From NCBI GenBank assembly GCA_964460485.1, contig CAYWRY010000013.1:1-55808 (forward strand): a DNA stretch of 55,808 bases, read 5' to 3'. The notes under the pieces are model-generated. The model worked only from the letters and a program-made list of their open reading frames with translations, did not search any database and was not told where the DNA came from. Source of the stretch: VGRF01 sp964460485 (GTDB lineage Bacteria > Myxococcota_A > UBA9160 > UBA6930). The position numbers were made by a program, and so were the translations under genes. Shown here piece after piece: positions 24,603-33,363 of the stretch; position 1 is the first letter of the stretch; every line of letters starts with the position of its first letter.

Positions 24603-25370
24603 ATGCTCGACGAGCACTCGCGCCTCGGGCTGCTCGCGCTGTTCGCGCTGCTCCAGGGCGTCGTCTGGCTCGCGCACCGCGCGGGCAAGCGCCGGCACCG
24701 ACCCGACGCGCCGGCGCTCGCGACCGAGGCGTCGAGCGCGCTGCTCGCGCTGCTCGGGCTGCTGCTCGCGTTCACCGTCTCGATGTCGGTCTCGCGCTTC
24801 GAGCAGCGCAAGGCGCTCGTGATCGAGGAGGCGAACGCGATCGGCACGGCGGCGCTCCGGACGCAGCTGTTGCCCGCGCCGTTCGCCGAGCAGAGCGCGG
24901 CCCTGTTCCGGGAGTACGTGATCGGGCGCTTGCGCTGGGGCGAAGCGGCGCGCGACGCCAGCGTGGAAGCGGAGCTGGCCGCCGCCGACGCACGGCGGCA
25001 CCGGGCGCTGTGGGCCCACGCCGTCGCGGCGGGTGAGGTGCGCCCCGGTCCGGCCCACGCGCTCTACGTCAGCGCCCTGAACGCCGTGATCGACGTGCAG
25101 GCCGCGCGCGTCCATGCGCGAATGAATCGCGTTCCCGAGAGCGTCACCTTCCTGCTCGCGGGCGTCGCGCTGCTCGCTCTCGCCGTGGCGAGCGCGATCG
25201 CGGGTGGCAATGGCGCACGCCGGGCACGCGACTTCCACGCGCTCGCGCTCGCGATCTGGCTCGTGATCGCGTTGATCGTGGATCTCGACCAGCCGCGCCG
25301 CGGCTGGGTGCGGGTCAGTCAGGACGCGCTGCGCGCGGCGGCGGATGGCCTCGACGCGCCGCCACACTGA
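24603..25370 (+). CDS. bestrophin-like/DUF4239 membrane protein
   Basis: A 255-residue membrane protein. Hydrophobic segments lie at about 8-25, 42-60, 180-200 and 211-230. After the second helix comes SRFEQRKALVIEEANAIGT followed by RTQLLPAPF, the characteristic motif of the DUF4239/bestrophin-like family; its function (possibly an ion channel) is not established. The central part between helices 2 and 3 is a charged helical domain. The C-terminal WLVIALIVDLDQPRRG is also typical. ATG 24603 is three bases after the fusion gene's stop, so the two are in one operon, though no functional link is evident. Confidence 0.75.
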   Translation: MLDEHSRLGLLALFALLQGVVWLAHRAGKRRHRPDAPALATEASSALLALLGLLLAFTVSMSVSRFEQRKALVIEEANAIGTAALRTQLLPAPFAEQSAALFREYVIGRLRWGEAARDASVEAELAAADARRHRALWAHAVAAGEVRPGPAHALYVSALNAVIDVQAARVHARMNRVPESVTFLLAGVALLALAVASAIAGGNGARRARDFHALALAIWLVIALIVDLDQPRRGWVRVSQDALRAAADGLDAPPH

Positions 25371-25397
25371 GGGCTGCTCCGCACGGCGACCGGGACC

Positions 25398-26336
25398 TCA
25401 GCGCCGCAGCTCGCGCATCACGGTCTCCGCGAACAGCGCCGCGGGCTGGCGCGTGTCGCGCCCGAAGAACTCGATCACGAAGCCGGTGCAGCCGAGCTTC
25501 ACGTGGCGCTGGATGCGCTCGATCACCTGTTCGGGCGTGCCCCAGATGCCGTGGCTCTCGAGCGCGGCGCCCATGTGGCCGCCGTAGATCTTGCTCGCCT
25601 TGGCGAGCGCCTCCTTCGCGGCGGTCTCGTTCTCCGCGATCACCACGTTGCACTGCTGGGAGATCGCAATCGTCGCGAAGTCGCGTTTCGCCTCGTCGCA
25701 GCGGCGACGCAGCGCGTCGACTTTCTGCGCCAGCTGGCCCTGGAACACGGCCATGTTGTTCCAGGTGTCCGCGTACTTGGCGGCGATGCCCATCAGCACT
25801 CGCTCGCCGCCGCCGCCCACCAGCACGCGCGGCCTCTTTGCCGGCTTCGGCTCGCACATCACGTCCTTCACGGCGTAGTGCGTGCCGGCGAAGGTCGTCT
25901 TCTCCTGGGTCCACATCCCGGTCATGATCGCCAGCGACTCGTCCAGGGCGCGCAGCCGCTCGCCGAGGCTCGGGAACTTGCAGCCGTAGCCATCGAACTC
26001 GGCCTGGAACCAGCCGGCGCCGAAGCCGGGGAACGCGCGGCCCGGGGCGATCTGCTCGAGCGTCGCGATCTGCTTCGCTAGCACCGCGGGGTTCCGGAAG
26101 AAGGGCGGCGTGACGAGCGTGCCGAGCTGGACGCGCTCGGTGATCGCGGCCACCGCCGTGAGCTCGGTCCACGCCTCGAGGATCGCGTTGGCCGGAGACG
26201 GCACGCCGTACAGGTGATCGCACACCCAGAGCGAGTCGAAGCCGAGCCGCTCGAAGGCGAGCGCCGCTTCGCGCGCCTCGGGCCAGGTGCGCTTGATCTG
26301 GGGGAGGGTGACGCCGAAGTGGAGTTGGGGGCTCAT
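25398..26336 (-). CDS. LLM-class F420-dependent oxidoreductase, second copy
   Basis: A 312-residue luciferase-like TIM-barrel enzyme. Visible motifs: HFGVTLPQIKRTW, LGFDSLWVCDHLYGVP, VQLGTLVTPPFFRNPAVLAKQ, GFGAGWFQAEFDGYG and the phosphate-binding VGGGGERVLMG. LWVCDH (the D-H pair) is typical of F420-binding members. C-terminal IWGTPEQVIERIQRHVKLG matches the helix that packs on the barrel in TIGR03619-like proteins. The substrate is unknown. ATG 26336 is eight bases after TACCGT, with no Shine-Dalgarno. A GTG at 26459 would add a nonconserved Arg-rich stretch and was rejected. Confidence 0.88.
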   Translation of the reverse strand: MSPQLHFGVTLPQIKRTWPEAREAALAFERLGFDSLWVCDHLYGVPSPANAILEAWTELTAVAAITERVQLGTLVTPPFFRNPAVLAKQIATLEQIAPGRAFPGFGAGWFQAEFDGYGCKFPSLGERLRALDESLAIMTGMWTQEKTTFAGTHYAVKDVMCEPKPAKRPRVLVGGGGERVLMGIAAKYADTWNNMAVFQGQLAQKVDALRRRCDEAKRDFATIAISQQCNVVIAENETAAKEALAKASKIYGGHMGAALESHGIWGTPEQVIERIQRHVKLGCTGFVIEFFGRDTRQPAALFAETVMRELRR

Positions 26337-26344
26337 GGCGCTCC

Positions 26345-26350
26345 ACGGTA
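26345..26350 (-). promoter_or_regulatory. predicted promoter, leaderless LLM gene
   Basis: TACCGT on the minus strand is followed by eight bases and ATG 26336. A TTGCCC element lies 18 bases upstream of the hexamer; it is the only leaderless candidate with a recognisable -35. Confidence 0.5.
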
Positions 26351-26534
26351 TGAGGTGGCGCGTGGCCCGGGCAACGAGATTTCGCGCGCGCGCCGCCGAC
26401 GCGCGGCCTCGGGTGCCGTTTCGAGACGGCAAGCACGCAATGGCTCCATGCGCCCGCAAGCGGGGCGCAACTCGGGCGGAAAGCGGGCGCGCAGAGGGTC
26501 AATCGCGTGCGGGCGCCGGCCGATACCTGAGCTC

Positions 26535-28373
26535 ATGGCGAAGCCCCAGTCCGACGAGCCCCGCGCCCCGCTGAGCCTCGAAGAACTGCTCGAGCTGCTC
26601 GTCAACGCGAAGCGCATCGAACCCCAGAAAGCGCAGGAGGTGGCCGGCCGCGCGACCACCCTGCGCAGCCAGGTGCTGAAGGAGCGCGTGGGCTCGGTGC
26701 GCTCCCAGGCGGCGGCCCGCTACGAGGCGTCGCCCGCCGAGCTGGTCGCCGTGCTGCGGCTCGCGGACGCGGGCAACCCGAAGCGCACGCTCGACGAAGA
26801 CGCGATCGCCGAGACGATCGCCGCGGCCGCCGATCTCCCCTACCTAAAGATCGACCCGGTGCGCGTGGACACCGAACTGGTCACCCGCACGCTCTCGCGT
26901 CCGTTCGCGCGTCGCCACGTGGTGATCCCGGTGGCGCGCAACGGCGAGGCGCTCACGATCGCCCTCAGCGATCCCTTCGACGGCGAGCTGCGCGAGAACC
27001 TCGAGCAGCTGCTGCGCGCGCCGCTCAGCTACGTGGTCGCGAGCAAGCGCGACATCGTGCAGATCATCGACCGCGTGTTCGGCTTCCGCTCCAGCGTGAC
27101 GCGCGCGACGGAGCAGCTCGGGGCCAGCAGCGGCGTCGCGAACAGCGCGCTCGGCCAGCTCGTGCAGCTGCGCACGAACGACGAGCTCGCCGCGAACGAC
27201 GACGAGCACGTGATCGCCGCTGTCGACTACCTGCTCAACTACGCCTTCGACCAGCGCGCCAGCGACATCCACCTCGAGCCGCGCGACAGGGACGCGGTAA
27301 TCCGCTTCCGCATCGACGGCATCCTGCACGAGATCGAGCGCCTGCCGCCGCAGGTGCACGCCGCGGTGGCCTCGCGCATCAAGGTGCTGGCGCGCATGGA
27401 CATCGCCGAGCGCCGCCGCCCGCAGGACGGCCGCATCAAGACGCTGCGCGGCGACCGCGAGGTGGAGCTGCGCGTGTCGAGCCTCTCCTGCGCGTTCGGC
27501 GAGAAGGTCGTGATCCGCGTATTCGACCCGATGGCGCTGATGACCGACCTCGCGAACCTCGGCTTCCACCGCGAAGACCGCGAGCGCTACGAGAAGTGGA
27601 TCACCGCGCCGTCGGGGCTGGTGCTCGTCACCGGCCCCACCGGCTCGGGCAAGACCACGACGCTCTACTCGACGCTCCGCTACTTGTCGGGCCCCGAGGT
27701 CAACATCACGACGGTCGAGGACCCGATCGAGATGATCGACCCGCGCTTCTGCCAGGTGCAGGTACAGCGCCAGGTCGACGTGACCTTCGCGACAGCGCTG
27801 CGCGCGATCCTGCGCCAGGACCCCGACATCATCATGGTCGGCGAGATCCGCGACACCGAGACGGCGCAGATGGCGGTGCAGGCCGCGCTCACCGGGCACC
27901 TGGTCTTCAGCACCGTGCACACGCGCGACGCCGCGGGCGCCGTGACGCGCCTGGTCGAGCTGGGCGTCGAGCGCTTCCTCTTGGCCAGCGTGCTGCGCGG
28001 CGTGCTCGCCCAGCGCCTCGTGCGCCAGGTGTGCGCGGACTGCGCGGTCGAGGGCACGCTCTCGGCGCAGCAAGTCGAGGCGCTGGCGCTGAAGGTGCCG
28101 GTCGAACGCCGCGACGAGCTCAAGGTGCGCTGGGGCGAGGGCTGCCCGAAGTGCCGCCACACCGGCCTCTACGGTCGCTCGGGCGTGTTCGAGCTGCTCG
28201 ACGTGCAGCGCCGCGTGCGCCAGCTGATCACCGAGGGCAAGGACGCCAACGAGATCGCCTACGCCGCGCGCGTCGAGGGCATGGCCACGCTGCGCGAGGC
28301 GGCGATCCGCAAGCTCGCCGACGGCGCGACGACCTTCGAGGAAATCGTGCGCCTGACCGCGGATGCCCAGTGA
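26535..28373 (+). CDS. pilB: type IV pilus assembly ATPase PilB / GspE family
   Basis: The extension ATPase that drives pilin polymerisation (or a type II secretion GspE). It is 612 residues. The N-terminal 200 residues include an MshEN-like domain (LPYLKIDPVRVDTELVTRTL, FARRHVVIPVARNGEALTIA). The core has ASDIHLEPRDRDAVIRFRID, Walker A GPTGSGKT (367-374), the Asp box ITTVEDPIEM, Walker B DIIMVGEIRDTET, His box VFSTVHTRDAAGAV and a four-cysteine zinc site: CADC plus CPKCRHTGLYGR. PilB is preferred over GspE because pilT genes are in the window, but the gene has no pilus neighbours. Followed after 123 bases by an AAA ATPase. Confidence 0.85.
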   Translation: MAKPQSDEPRAPLSLEELLELLVNAKRIEPQKAQEVAGRATTLRSQVLKERVGSVRSQAAARYEASPAELVAVLRLADAGNPKRTLDEDAIAETIAAAADLPYLKIDPVRVDTELVTRTLSRPFARRHVVIPVARNGEALTIALSDPFDGELRENLEQLLRAPLSYVVASKRDIVQIIDRVFGFRSSVTRATEQLGASSGVANSALGQLVQLRTNDELAANDDEHVIAAVDYLLNYAFDQRASDIHLEPRDRDAVIRFRIDGILHEIERLPPQVHAAVASRIKVLARMDIAERRRPQDGRIKTLRGDREVELRVSSLSCAFGEKVVIRVFDPMALMTDLANLGFHREDRERYEKWITAPSGLVLVTGPTGSGKTTTLYSTLRYLSGPEVNITTVEDPIEMIDPRFCQVQVQRQVDVTFATALRAILRQDPDIIMVGEIRDTETAQMAVQAALTGHLVFSTVHTRDAAGAVTRLVELGVERFLLASVLRGVLAQRLVRQVCADCAVEGTLSAQQVEALALKVPVERRDELKVRWGEGCPKCRHTGLYGRSGVFELLDVQRRVRQLITEGKDANEIAYAARVEGMATLREAAIRKLADGATTFEEIVRLTADAQ

Positions 28374-28496
28374 CATGCGCGCCCGTCCCTTGCTCGCTCC
28401 GTCTCGCGCGCTCACGGTGAGCTCGCAGGATGATTCCTCGGCGCCCCTGAGTCGCCGGCACACGCCTGCGCGTGAATCGGCGCCGAACCGAACCCA

Positions 28497-29978
28497 ATGA
28501 GCCGGGCCGTCGACAAGGAGCTCTCGCTGCTCATGCGCGCGGGCTACAAGCTCGTCGCGCTGGAGAGCTTCGAGGAGGAGCGCGCGGTGCGCGCCGCGGC
28601 GCGCGCGGCGGAGGCGTGCGAGCGCGAGTTCCACACCTGGTCGCTGGCCGGCGGGCTCGACGGCGATGGGAAGGGCGCGGGCAGCTTCGAGGCCTGCATG
28701 CGCGCCGTCGACGCGCTCGAGAAGCCGGCCGTCGTCGCGCTGCTCGACGCGCACATGGTGGTGGCGGAGCCGCTCGGCCTGCGCCGGCTGCGCGACGCGC
28801 TCGGCAAGCTGGGCCAGCGCCGCCAGAGCCTCGTGCTGGTCGCGCCGGTGCTCGACCTGCCGCTCGAGCTCGAGCGCGAGGCCGGCCGCGCCGCGCTGCC
28901 GCTGCCGAACGCCGCGGAAGTCCACGCGCTGTTCGAGAAGGTGCTGGCCGCGACGCCGAACGCGAAGGCGACACCCGAGCTGTTGGCCGAGTGCGTGCGC
29001 GCCGCGCTCGGCCTCACGGGCAACGAGGCCGTGCGCGTGTTCCGCAAGGCGTGGCTGGCGAGCGGCTCGCTGGGCGACGAGACCGTGGCGACGGTGGTGC
29101 GCGAGAAGCAGAAGGCGCTGCGGCGCACCCCCGCGCTCTCCTTCCACGACTCCCAGGACGACCTCTCGGGCATCGGCGGCCTCGGCGAGCTGAAGCGCTG
29201 GCTGCGCGAGCGGCGCCGCGCCTTCAGCGAGGAGGCGCGCAAGTTCGGACTGCCCGCGCCGCGCGGGCTCTTGCTGCTGGGCGTGCAGGGCTGCGGCAAG
29301 TCGCTGTGCGCGAAGGCCGTCGCGCGCGAGTGGAAGTTCCCGCTGCTGCGCCTCGATCTCGCCGCGGCGTTCGGCGATCCCGCCAAGAGCCCCGAGCTGA
29401 CCATGCGCGAGGCGATGGCCGTGGCCGAGTCGCTGGCGCCAGCGGTGCTGTGGATCGACGAGATCGAGAAGGGCTTCGCCGCCACCGACCGCGACCCGCG
29501 CGCGAGCCGCGTGCTCGGCGCGTTCCTCACCTGGCTCGCGGAGAAGCAGGCGCCCGTGTTCGTCGTCGCCACCGCCAACGACGTGACGGCACTGCCGCCC
29601 GAGCTGCTGCGGCGCGGCCGCTTCGACGAGCTGTTCTTCGTGGACCTACCGAGCGAGGACGAGCGCGCCGAGATCCTCGCGATCCACCTGCGCAAGCACG
29701 GCCGCGATCCGCTGCTCTACCCGCTCGCGCAGCTCAGCGCCCAGTCCGCGCGCCTGTCGGGCGCCGAGCTGGAGCAGGTGGTGACCGCGGCGCTGAACAC
29801 GGCGTTCGCCGAGCGCCGCGACCTCACCGAGAACGACCTGGCTAACGCGATGCAGGAGACGGTGCCGCTCTACGAGACCTACGAGGAGCGCATCAAAGAG
29901 CTGCGCGACTGGGCCCGCACGCGCGCGCGGCCCGCCACCCTCGACGGCCGCATGGCCGGACTGTTCCGGACTCGCTGA
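28497..29978 (+). CDS. Ycf46/SpoVK-like AAA+ ATPase
   Basis: A 493-residue AAA+ protein of the Ycf46 type, known from chloroplasts, cyanobacteria and many other bacteria, of poorly known function. Residues 1-190 form the helical N-terminal region typical of the family (LLMRAGYKLVALESFEEERA). The AAA module has Walker A GVQGCGKS (262-269), a family-typical variant, Walker B VLWIDEIEKGF, sensor 1 VFVVATANDV and the arginine finger segment ELLRRGRFDELFFVDLP. The lid contains SGAELEQVVTAALNTAF. The start is ATG 28497; no strong ribosome binding site is visible. Its TGA overlaps the next ATG by one base, which makes coupling with the rhomboid-like gene very likely. Confidence 0.88.
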   Translation: MSRAVDKELSLLMRAGYKLVALESFEEERAVRAAARAAEACEREFHTWSLAGGLDGDGKGAGSFEACMRAVDALEKPAVVALLDAHMVVAEPLGLRRLRDALGKLGQRRQSLVLVAPVLDLPLELEREAGRAALPLPNAAEVHALFEKVLAATPNAKATPELLAECVRAALGLTGNEAVRVFRKAWLASGSLGDETVATVVREKQKALRRTPALSFHDSQDDLSGIGGLGELKRWLRERRRAFSEEARKFGLPAPRGLLLLGVQGCGKSLCAKAVAREWKFPLLRLDLAAAFGDPAKSPELTMREAMAVAESLAPAVLWIDEIEKGFAATDRDPRASRVLGAFLTWLAEKQAPVFVVATANDVTALPPELLRRGRFDELFFVDLPSEDERAEILAIHLRKHGRDPLLYPLAQLSAQSARLSGAELEQVVTAALNTAFAERRDLTENDLANAMQETVPLYETYEERIKELRDWARTRARPATLDGRMAGLFRTR

Positions 29979-32455
29979 TGGCGGCGAATCGCGCGGGCGG
30001 GGAGCTGCCCGCGCTGCTGCGCGCGCGCGTCTCGCTCGCGCTGGCGAGCGCGGCGGCGATCGGCTTCCTCGTCGCGCTCGCTCTCGGCAGCGACGCCGCA
30101 GCGCGCCGCGAGTCGGCGACCCAGCGCGCGATCGCCTTCTACGAGCAGCGCCCCTACCTCGACGCGCCCGTCGAGCTGATCTTCGCCGTCGCTCAGCGGC
30201 AGGGCGAGGGCGCGGAGCTGACGGGGGGCGAAGCCGAGGCGCTCGCGGCGTCGTTCAACCAGGACGAGGCGGCGATCGCCCGGGAGCAGGCGGAGCTCGA
30301 CGCGCTGGTGGCCGAGGCGGAGGCGGCAGAGCGCGATGCGCCCGCGCATCGCCTCGGTCTCGCGCGCGGCGCCGCGACGCTCGCGAGCGCGTTCGTCCAT
30401 CCCCTTCTCCACGCGAGCTGGCTCCACCTGCTCTGGAACCTGGCGCTGCTCGCGACGCTGGGGGCTCGGCTCGAGCTGAGGGTCGGGCGCGCGCGCTACG
30501 CGGGCCTCGTGCTCGGGTCGACGGCGCTGGGTGCGCTCGTCCACCTGGCGGCGAGCGGATCCGACGCGGCGCCCCTGGTCGGGCTGTCGGCTGCGACCGC
30601 CAGCGCCGCCGGCGCGCTCGCGGTGCGTCCCGGCGGAGCGGGCCGCGATCCTCTCGCGCCGCCGGGGACGCGCACGCCGCGCTCCGGACTGCGCCTGCTC
30701 GTGATTCTCGCCGCGCTCGCCTGCCTCGGGCTCGCCGCGCTCGGCGCGGGCTCGCTGAGCTTTTCTCCGTTCGCGCTCCTCGCGGGCGCTGGGCTCGGCG
30801 CGGCGGCGATGGTCGTGTTCGCGCGCCGCGGCTGGGTGCAGGACGGCGGCGCGGGCGCAGTGTCCCCCGAGGTCGCTCAGGCGATCGCGGCGATCCACAG
30901 CGGGAACGGCGCGGCCGCGCTCCCGCCGCTGCGGGGGCGCCTCGCCGCTGCCGACGATCCGCTCGCCGCGCGCGCGCTGGGGCTCGCGCTGCGGGGCCGC
31001 GGCGACGCGATCGAGACGCTCGGCGAAGTGCTCGTCGCTTCCGTCGGCGCTCGGCATCGCGAGGCGGCGATCGCCGGGTGGCGCGAGCTCGCTGCGCTCG
31101 GCACCGCACCGCGCGGCGCGAGCGCCGCCCTGCGCGCGGTCGCGAGCTGGCTGCGCAGCGCCGGCAAGCTCGGCGAGGCGCGCGTCGCCGCCCTCGCAGC
31201 GCTGGAGGGCTCCGACCTCGAGAGTCTCGTGAAGGTGGCGAAGGAGGCTCGGCGCGGGGACCCGGTGCTCGCGCTGCGTGCGGCGCAGCGCGCGCTCGCC
31301 GATCCGGCGCTCGGCGACCGCGATCGCCAGCCGCTGCGCGAGCTCGCAGAGCAGGCGCGCAAGGACGCGCGCAGCGCGGGCATCGTCGTGCTGGATCCCC
31401 AGCGCGAGGCCGAGGCCGCCGCCGCGCGCGGCGCGCAGCCTGTCGCGCCGCCAGCCGCTGTGCGCCCGACTCGCTCGCCCCTGGCCGCTGCGCCCGCCCT
31501 CGCCGAGCACGACGCCGGCGCCCTCGACCTCGCAGGGCCGGGGCTCGCGCCCGAGCGCGAGCCGCGCGCGCCCGCGGCGAGCTCCGGTCGCGACACCTCC
31601 GACGAAGCCCAGCGCGCGTTCTTCGACCGCGACGCGATCGACCTGAGCGCCGAGCCCTCCGCGCCACCCGAGCTGCCCGACCCCGAGACCGCTGGCGACG
31701 CGGCGCTGCTCGACGCGCTGCACGACGCGCTGAACGCTGGAGAGATCAGTCTCGAAGACGAGCCCGCGCCAGGCGAGTCCGCGGGCCTCGAGGTCACGGC
31801 GGAGGAGTCCGACTTCGCGCCCGCCGAGCCGGCGTACTCTCTGGATTCGCCGCGCGAGAGCGCTGCCCCGCCCGCTGCGTTGGAGCGCACCGTCGTCGGC
31901 TTCGACGCCGCGCCGCCCGCGGCCGAGGCCGTGCCCGTGCGCGCATCCGCTCCGCGCGCCGACGACTTCGCCTTCGGCGACGCGGACGACGAGCTCTTCG
32001 AGGCCGATCCCGAGCCCCCGCCGCTGCGGAGGCTGCGCGTCAGCGAGGCGAAGCCCGAGCGCCTCGGCCGCGAAGCGATCGTGCTCGAGATCGCGGGCCG
32101 CGGCCGGGCGAAGCTCGGCTATGGGAAGATCGACGCGGTCGCCGCCGCGGGCGTGAAGGGACTGTCGGCGAGCGGCAAGGCGGTGCTCGTGATCGACCTC
32201 GCGATCGGGTATGAGGCGGGAGAGGGCGAGCTGCGCGTCGTGCGCATGCGCGCGGACGGCTTCGACCCGCGCGCGCTGGTGCCCGGCCACACCTCACCGC
32301 TCGCCGCGCTGCGCGCCCTCGTGAGCGATCTGCGCCGCCTCACGCGCGCCGCCGCGCTGCCGCGCGAGGTCGAGTCGAACGCGCCGTTCCGCATCTATGC
32401 GGACCTCGCGACCTACGAGCGCGAGACCTTCGGCGCGGAGCGCAAGCCGAAGTAG
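29978..32455 (+). CDS. rhomboid-like membrane protein with large C-terminal extension, probable pseudo-protease
   Basis: An 825-residue protein. The N-terminal 285 residues resemble a rhomboid fold: one helix at about 20-38, a 90-residue loop, HLLWN (150-154) as the HxxxN of helix 2, GLSAAT (202-207) carrying the position of the catalytic Ser (S204), and a last helix 261-283. That helix normally supplies the catalytic His as AHLGG; here it reads SPFALLAGAGLG, without any His. Residues 290-480 look like helical repeats; 480-690 are Ala/Pro/Glu-rich and disordered. The last 110 residues form a compact domain (VLEIAGRGRAKLGYGKIDAV). It is translationally coupled to the AAA ATPase. Confidence 0.7.
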   Translation: MAANRAGGELPALLRARVSLALASAAAIGFLVALALGSDAAARRESATQRAIAFYEQRPYLDAPVELIFAVAQRQGEGAELTGGEAEALAASFNQDEAAIAREQAELDALVAEAEAAERDAPAHRLGLARGAATLASAFVHPLLHASWLHLLWNLALLATLGARLELRVGRARYAGLVLGSTALGALVHLAASGSDAAPLVGLSAATASAAGALAVRPGGAGRDPLAPPGTRTPRSGLRLLVILAALACLGLAALGAGSLSFSPFALLAGAGLGAAAMVVFARRGWVQDGGAGAVSPEVAQAIAAIHSGNGAAALPPLRGRLAAADDPLAARALGLALRGRGDAIETLGEVLVASVGARHREAAIAGWRELAALGTAPRGASAALRAVASWLRSAGKLGEARVAALAALEGSDLESLVKVAKEARRGDPVLALRAAQRALADPALGDRDRQPLRELAEQARKDARSAGIVVLDPQREAEAAAARGAQPVAPPAAVRPTRSPLAAAPALAEHDAGALDLAGPGLAPEREPRAPAASSGRDTSDEAQRAFFDRDAIDLSAEPSAPPELPDPETAGDAALLDALHDALNAGEISLEDEPAPGESAGLEVTAEESDFAPAEPAYSLDSPRESAAPPAALERTVVGFDAAPPAAEAVPVRASAPRADDFAFGDADDELFEADPEPPPLRRLRVSEAKPERLGREAIVLEIAGRGRAKLGYGKIDAVAAAGVKGLSASGKAVLVIDLAIGYEAGEGELRVVRMRADGFDPRALVPGHTSPLAALRALVSDLRRLTRAAALPREVESNAPFRIYADLATYERETFGAERKPK

Positions 32456-32474
32456 AAGCCGCGCGCGCTAGCAA

Positions 32475-33206
32475 TCAGGCTCGGGCGCGCGCCCGCGCCG
32501 CTGCCACCAGCCCGCCGTAGACGGCGCGGGCGTGCTCGGGCTCCATATCCTCCGGATGCCACTGCACGCCCAGCGCGAAGGGCGCGGTGACGGGCGACTC
32601 GATCGCCTCGATCACGCCGTCCTCCGTGTGTGCGCTCGCCGCGAGCCCGCGGCCGGGCGACGCGACGCCCTGGTGGTGGCGGCTGTTCACGAAGATCTCG
32701 CCCACCCCGCCGAACAGCGCCGCGAGGCGCGAGCCGGGCGCGATCGAGAGCCGGTGGCGCTCGTGGGGCGCCAGGCGATGGGGCGCCGCGCACGGCACCT
32801 CGTGGGGAATGTCGTAGACGAGCGTGCCGCCGCTCGCGAGCGTCAGCAGCTGCATGCCGTAGCAGACGCCCAGCACCGGCACGCCGCGAGAGAGCGCGGC
32901 GCCCACCAGCGCGAGGTCGGCGGCGATCTGCTCGGGCGCGGCAACACGGAACGCGAGGTGTGCTGGGTACGCGGACGGCATCGGCGGCGGGAAGTCGTCG
33001 CCGCCCGGAACGACCAGCGCGTCGATCTCCGCGAGCGCCGCGTCGACGGCAGACTCGCTCGCGGTCGCGGCGCCGCTCGCCACGAAGCGAGCGCCGCCGC
33101 CTGCCGCCGCGACCGCGGTGGCGTAGGCCGCGTCCGCGAACCAGGTGCGCCGGCCGGCGCGCAGCTGCGTGTCGAGCGTGAGCGTGATGCCGATGCGGGG
33201 CCGCAC
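32475..33206 (-). CDS. class I glutamine amidotransferase-like hydrolase (peptidase C26, PuuD-like)
   Basis: A 243-residue protein of the gamma-glutamyl hydrolase family, which cleaves gamma-glutamyl amides such as gamma-glutamyl-GABA. The catalytic triad is visible: nucleophile C115 in VLGVCYGMQLL, and H217/E219 in VQWHPEDME. Also present are VVPGGDDFPP at the oxyanion strand and EIFVNSRHHQGV. The GTG start at 33206 lies eight bases after TACCGT and has no Shine-Dalgarno. The substrate is unproven because no putrescine genes are near. Divergent from the peroxiredoxin gene. Confidence 0.9.
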   Translation of the reverse strand: MRPRIGITLTLDTQLRAGRRTWFADAAYATAVAAAGGGARFVASGAATASESAVDAALAEIDALVVPGGDDFPPPMPSAYPAHLAFRVAAPEQIAADLALVGAALSRGVPVLGVCYGMQLLTLASGGTLVYDIPHEVPCAAPHRLAPHERHRLSIAPGSRLAALFGGVGEIFVNSRHHQGVASPGRGLAASAHTEDGVIEAIESPVTAPFALGVQWHPEDMEPEHARAVYGGLVAAARARARA

Positions 33207-33214
33207 GGAGTGCC

Positions 33215-33220
33215 ACGGTA
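33215..33220 (-). promoter_or_regulatory. predicted -10 hexamer, leaderless amidotransferase gene
   Basis: TACCGT on the minus strand ends eight bases before GTG 33206, without a ribosome binding site in between. Confidence 0.45.
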
Positions 33221-33296
33221 GCCGCGGCGTTCGCTGCGCCCGATGCCGCGGGTCGATCGCGCGCCGAGGGCCGGCATCCGCGCGCAGGCGCTCAGC

Positions 33297-33328
33297 CCCG
33301 GTCGCTCTCACGGCGGGGAGCGACCGGG
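33297..33328. promoter_or_regulatory. 10-bp inverted repeat, candidate operator of the peroxiredoxin gene
   Basis: CCCGGTCGCT (33297-33306) and AGCGACCGGG (33319-33328) are perfect inverted repeats separated by 12 bases. The right arm ends one base before the predicted -10 TATGCT, so the whole element covers the -35/spacer zone. A dimeric repressor or redox regulator binding here would control transcription. It lies upstream of the predicted transcript start and so is less likely to act as RNA. Confidence 0.5.
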
Positions 33329-33329
33329 T

Positions 33330-33335
33330 TATGCT
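33330..33335 (+). promoter_or_regulatory. predicted -10 hexamer for the peroxiredoxin gene
   Basis: TATGCT lies 28 bases before ATG 33364, followed by GGAGGA (33355-33360), giving a short leader with a ribosome binding site. Confidence 0.45.
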
Positions 33336-33363
33336 GCGCCGCCTTTCAACCCCTGGAGGACAC

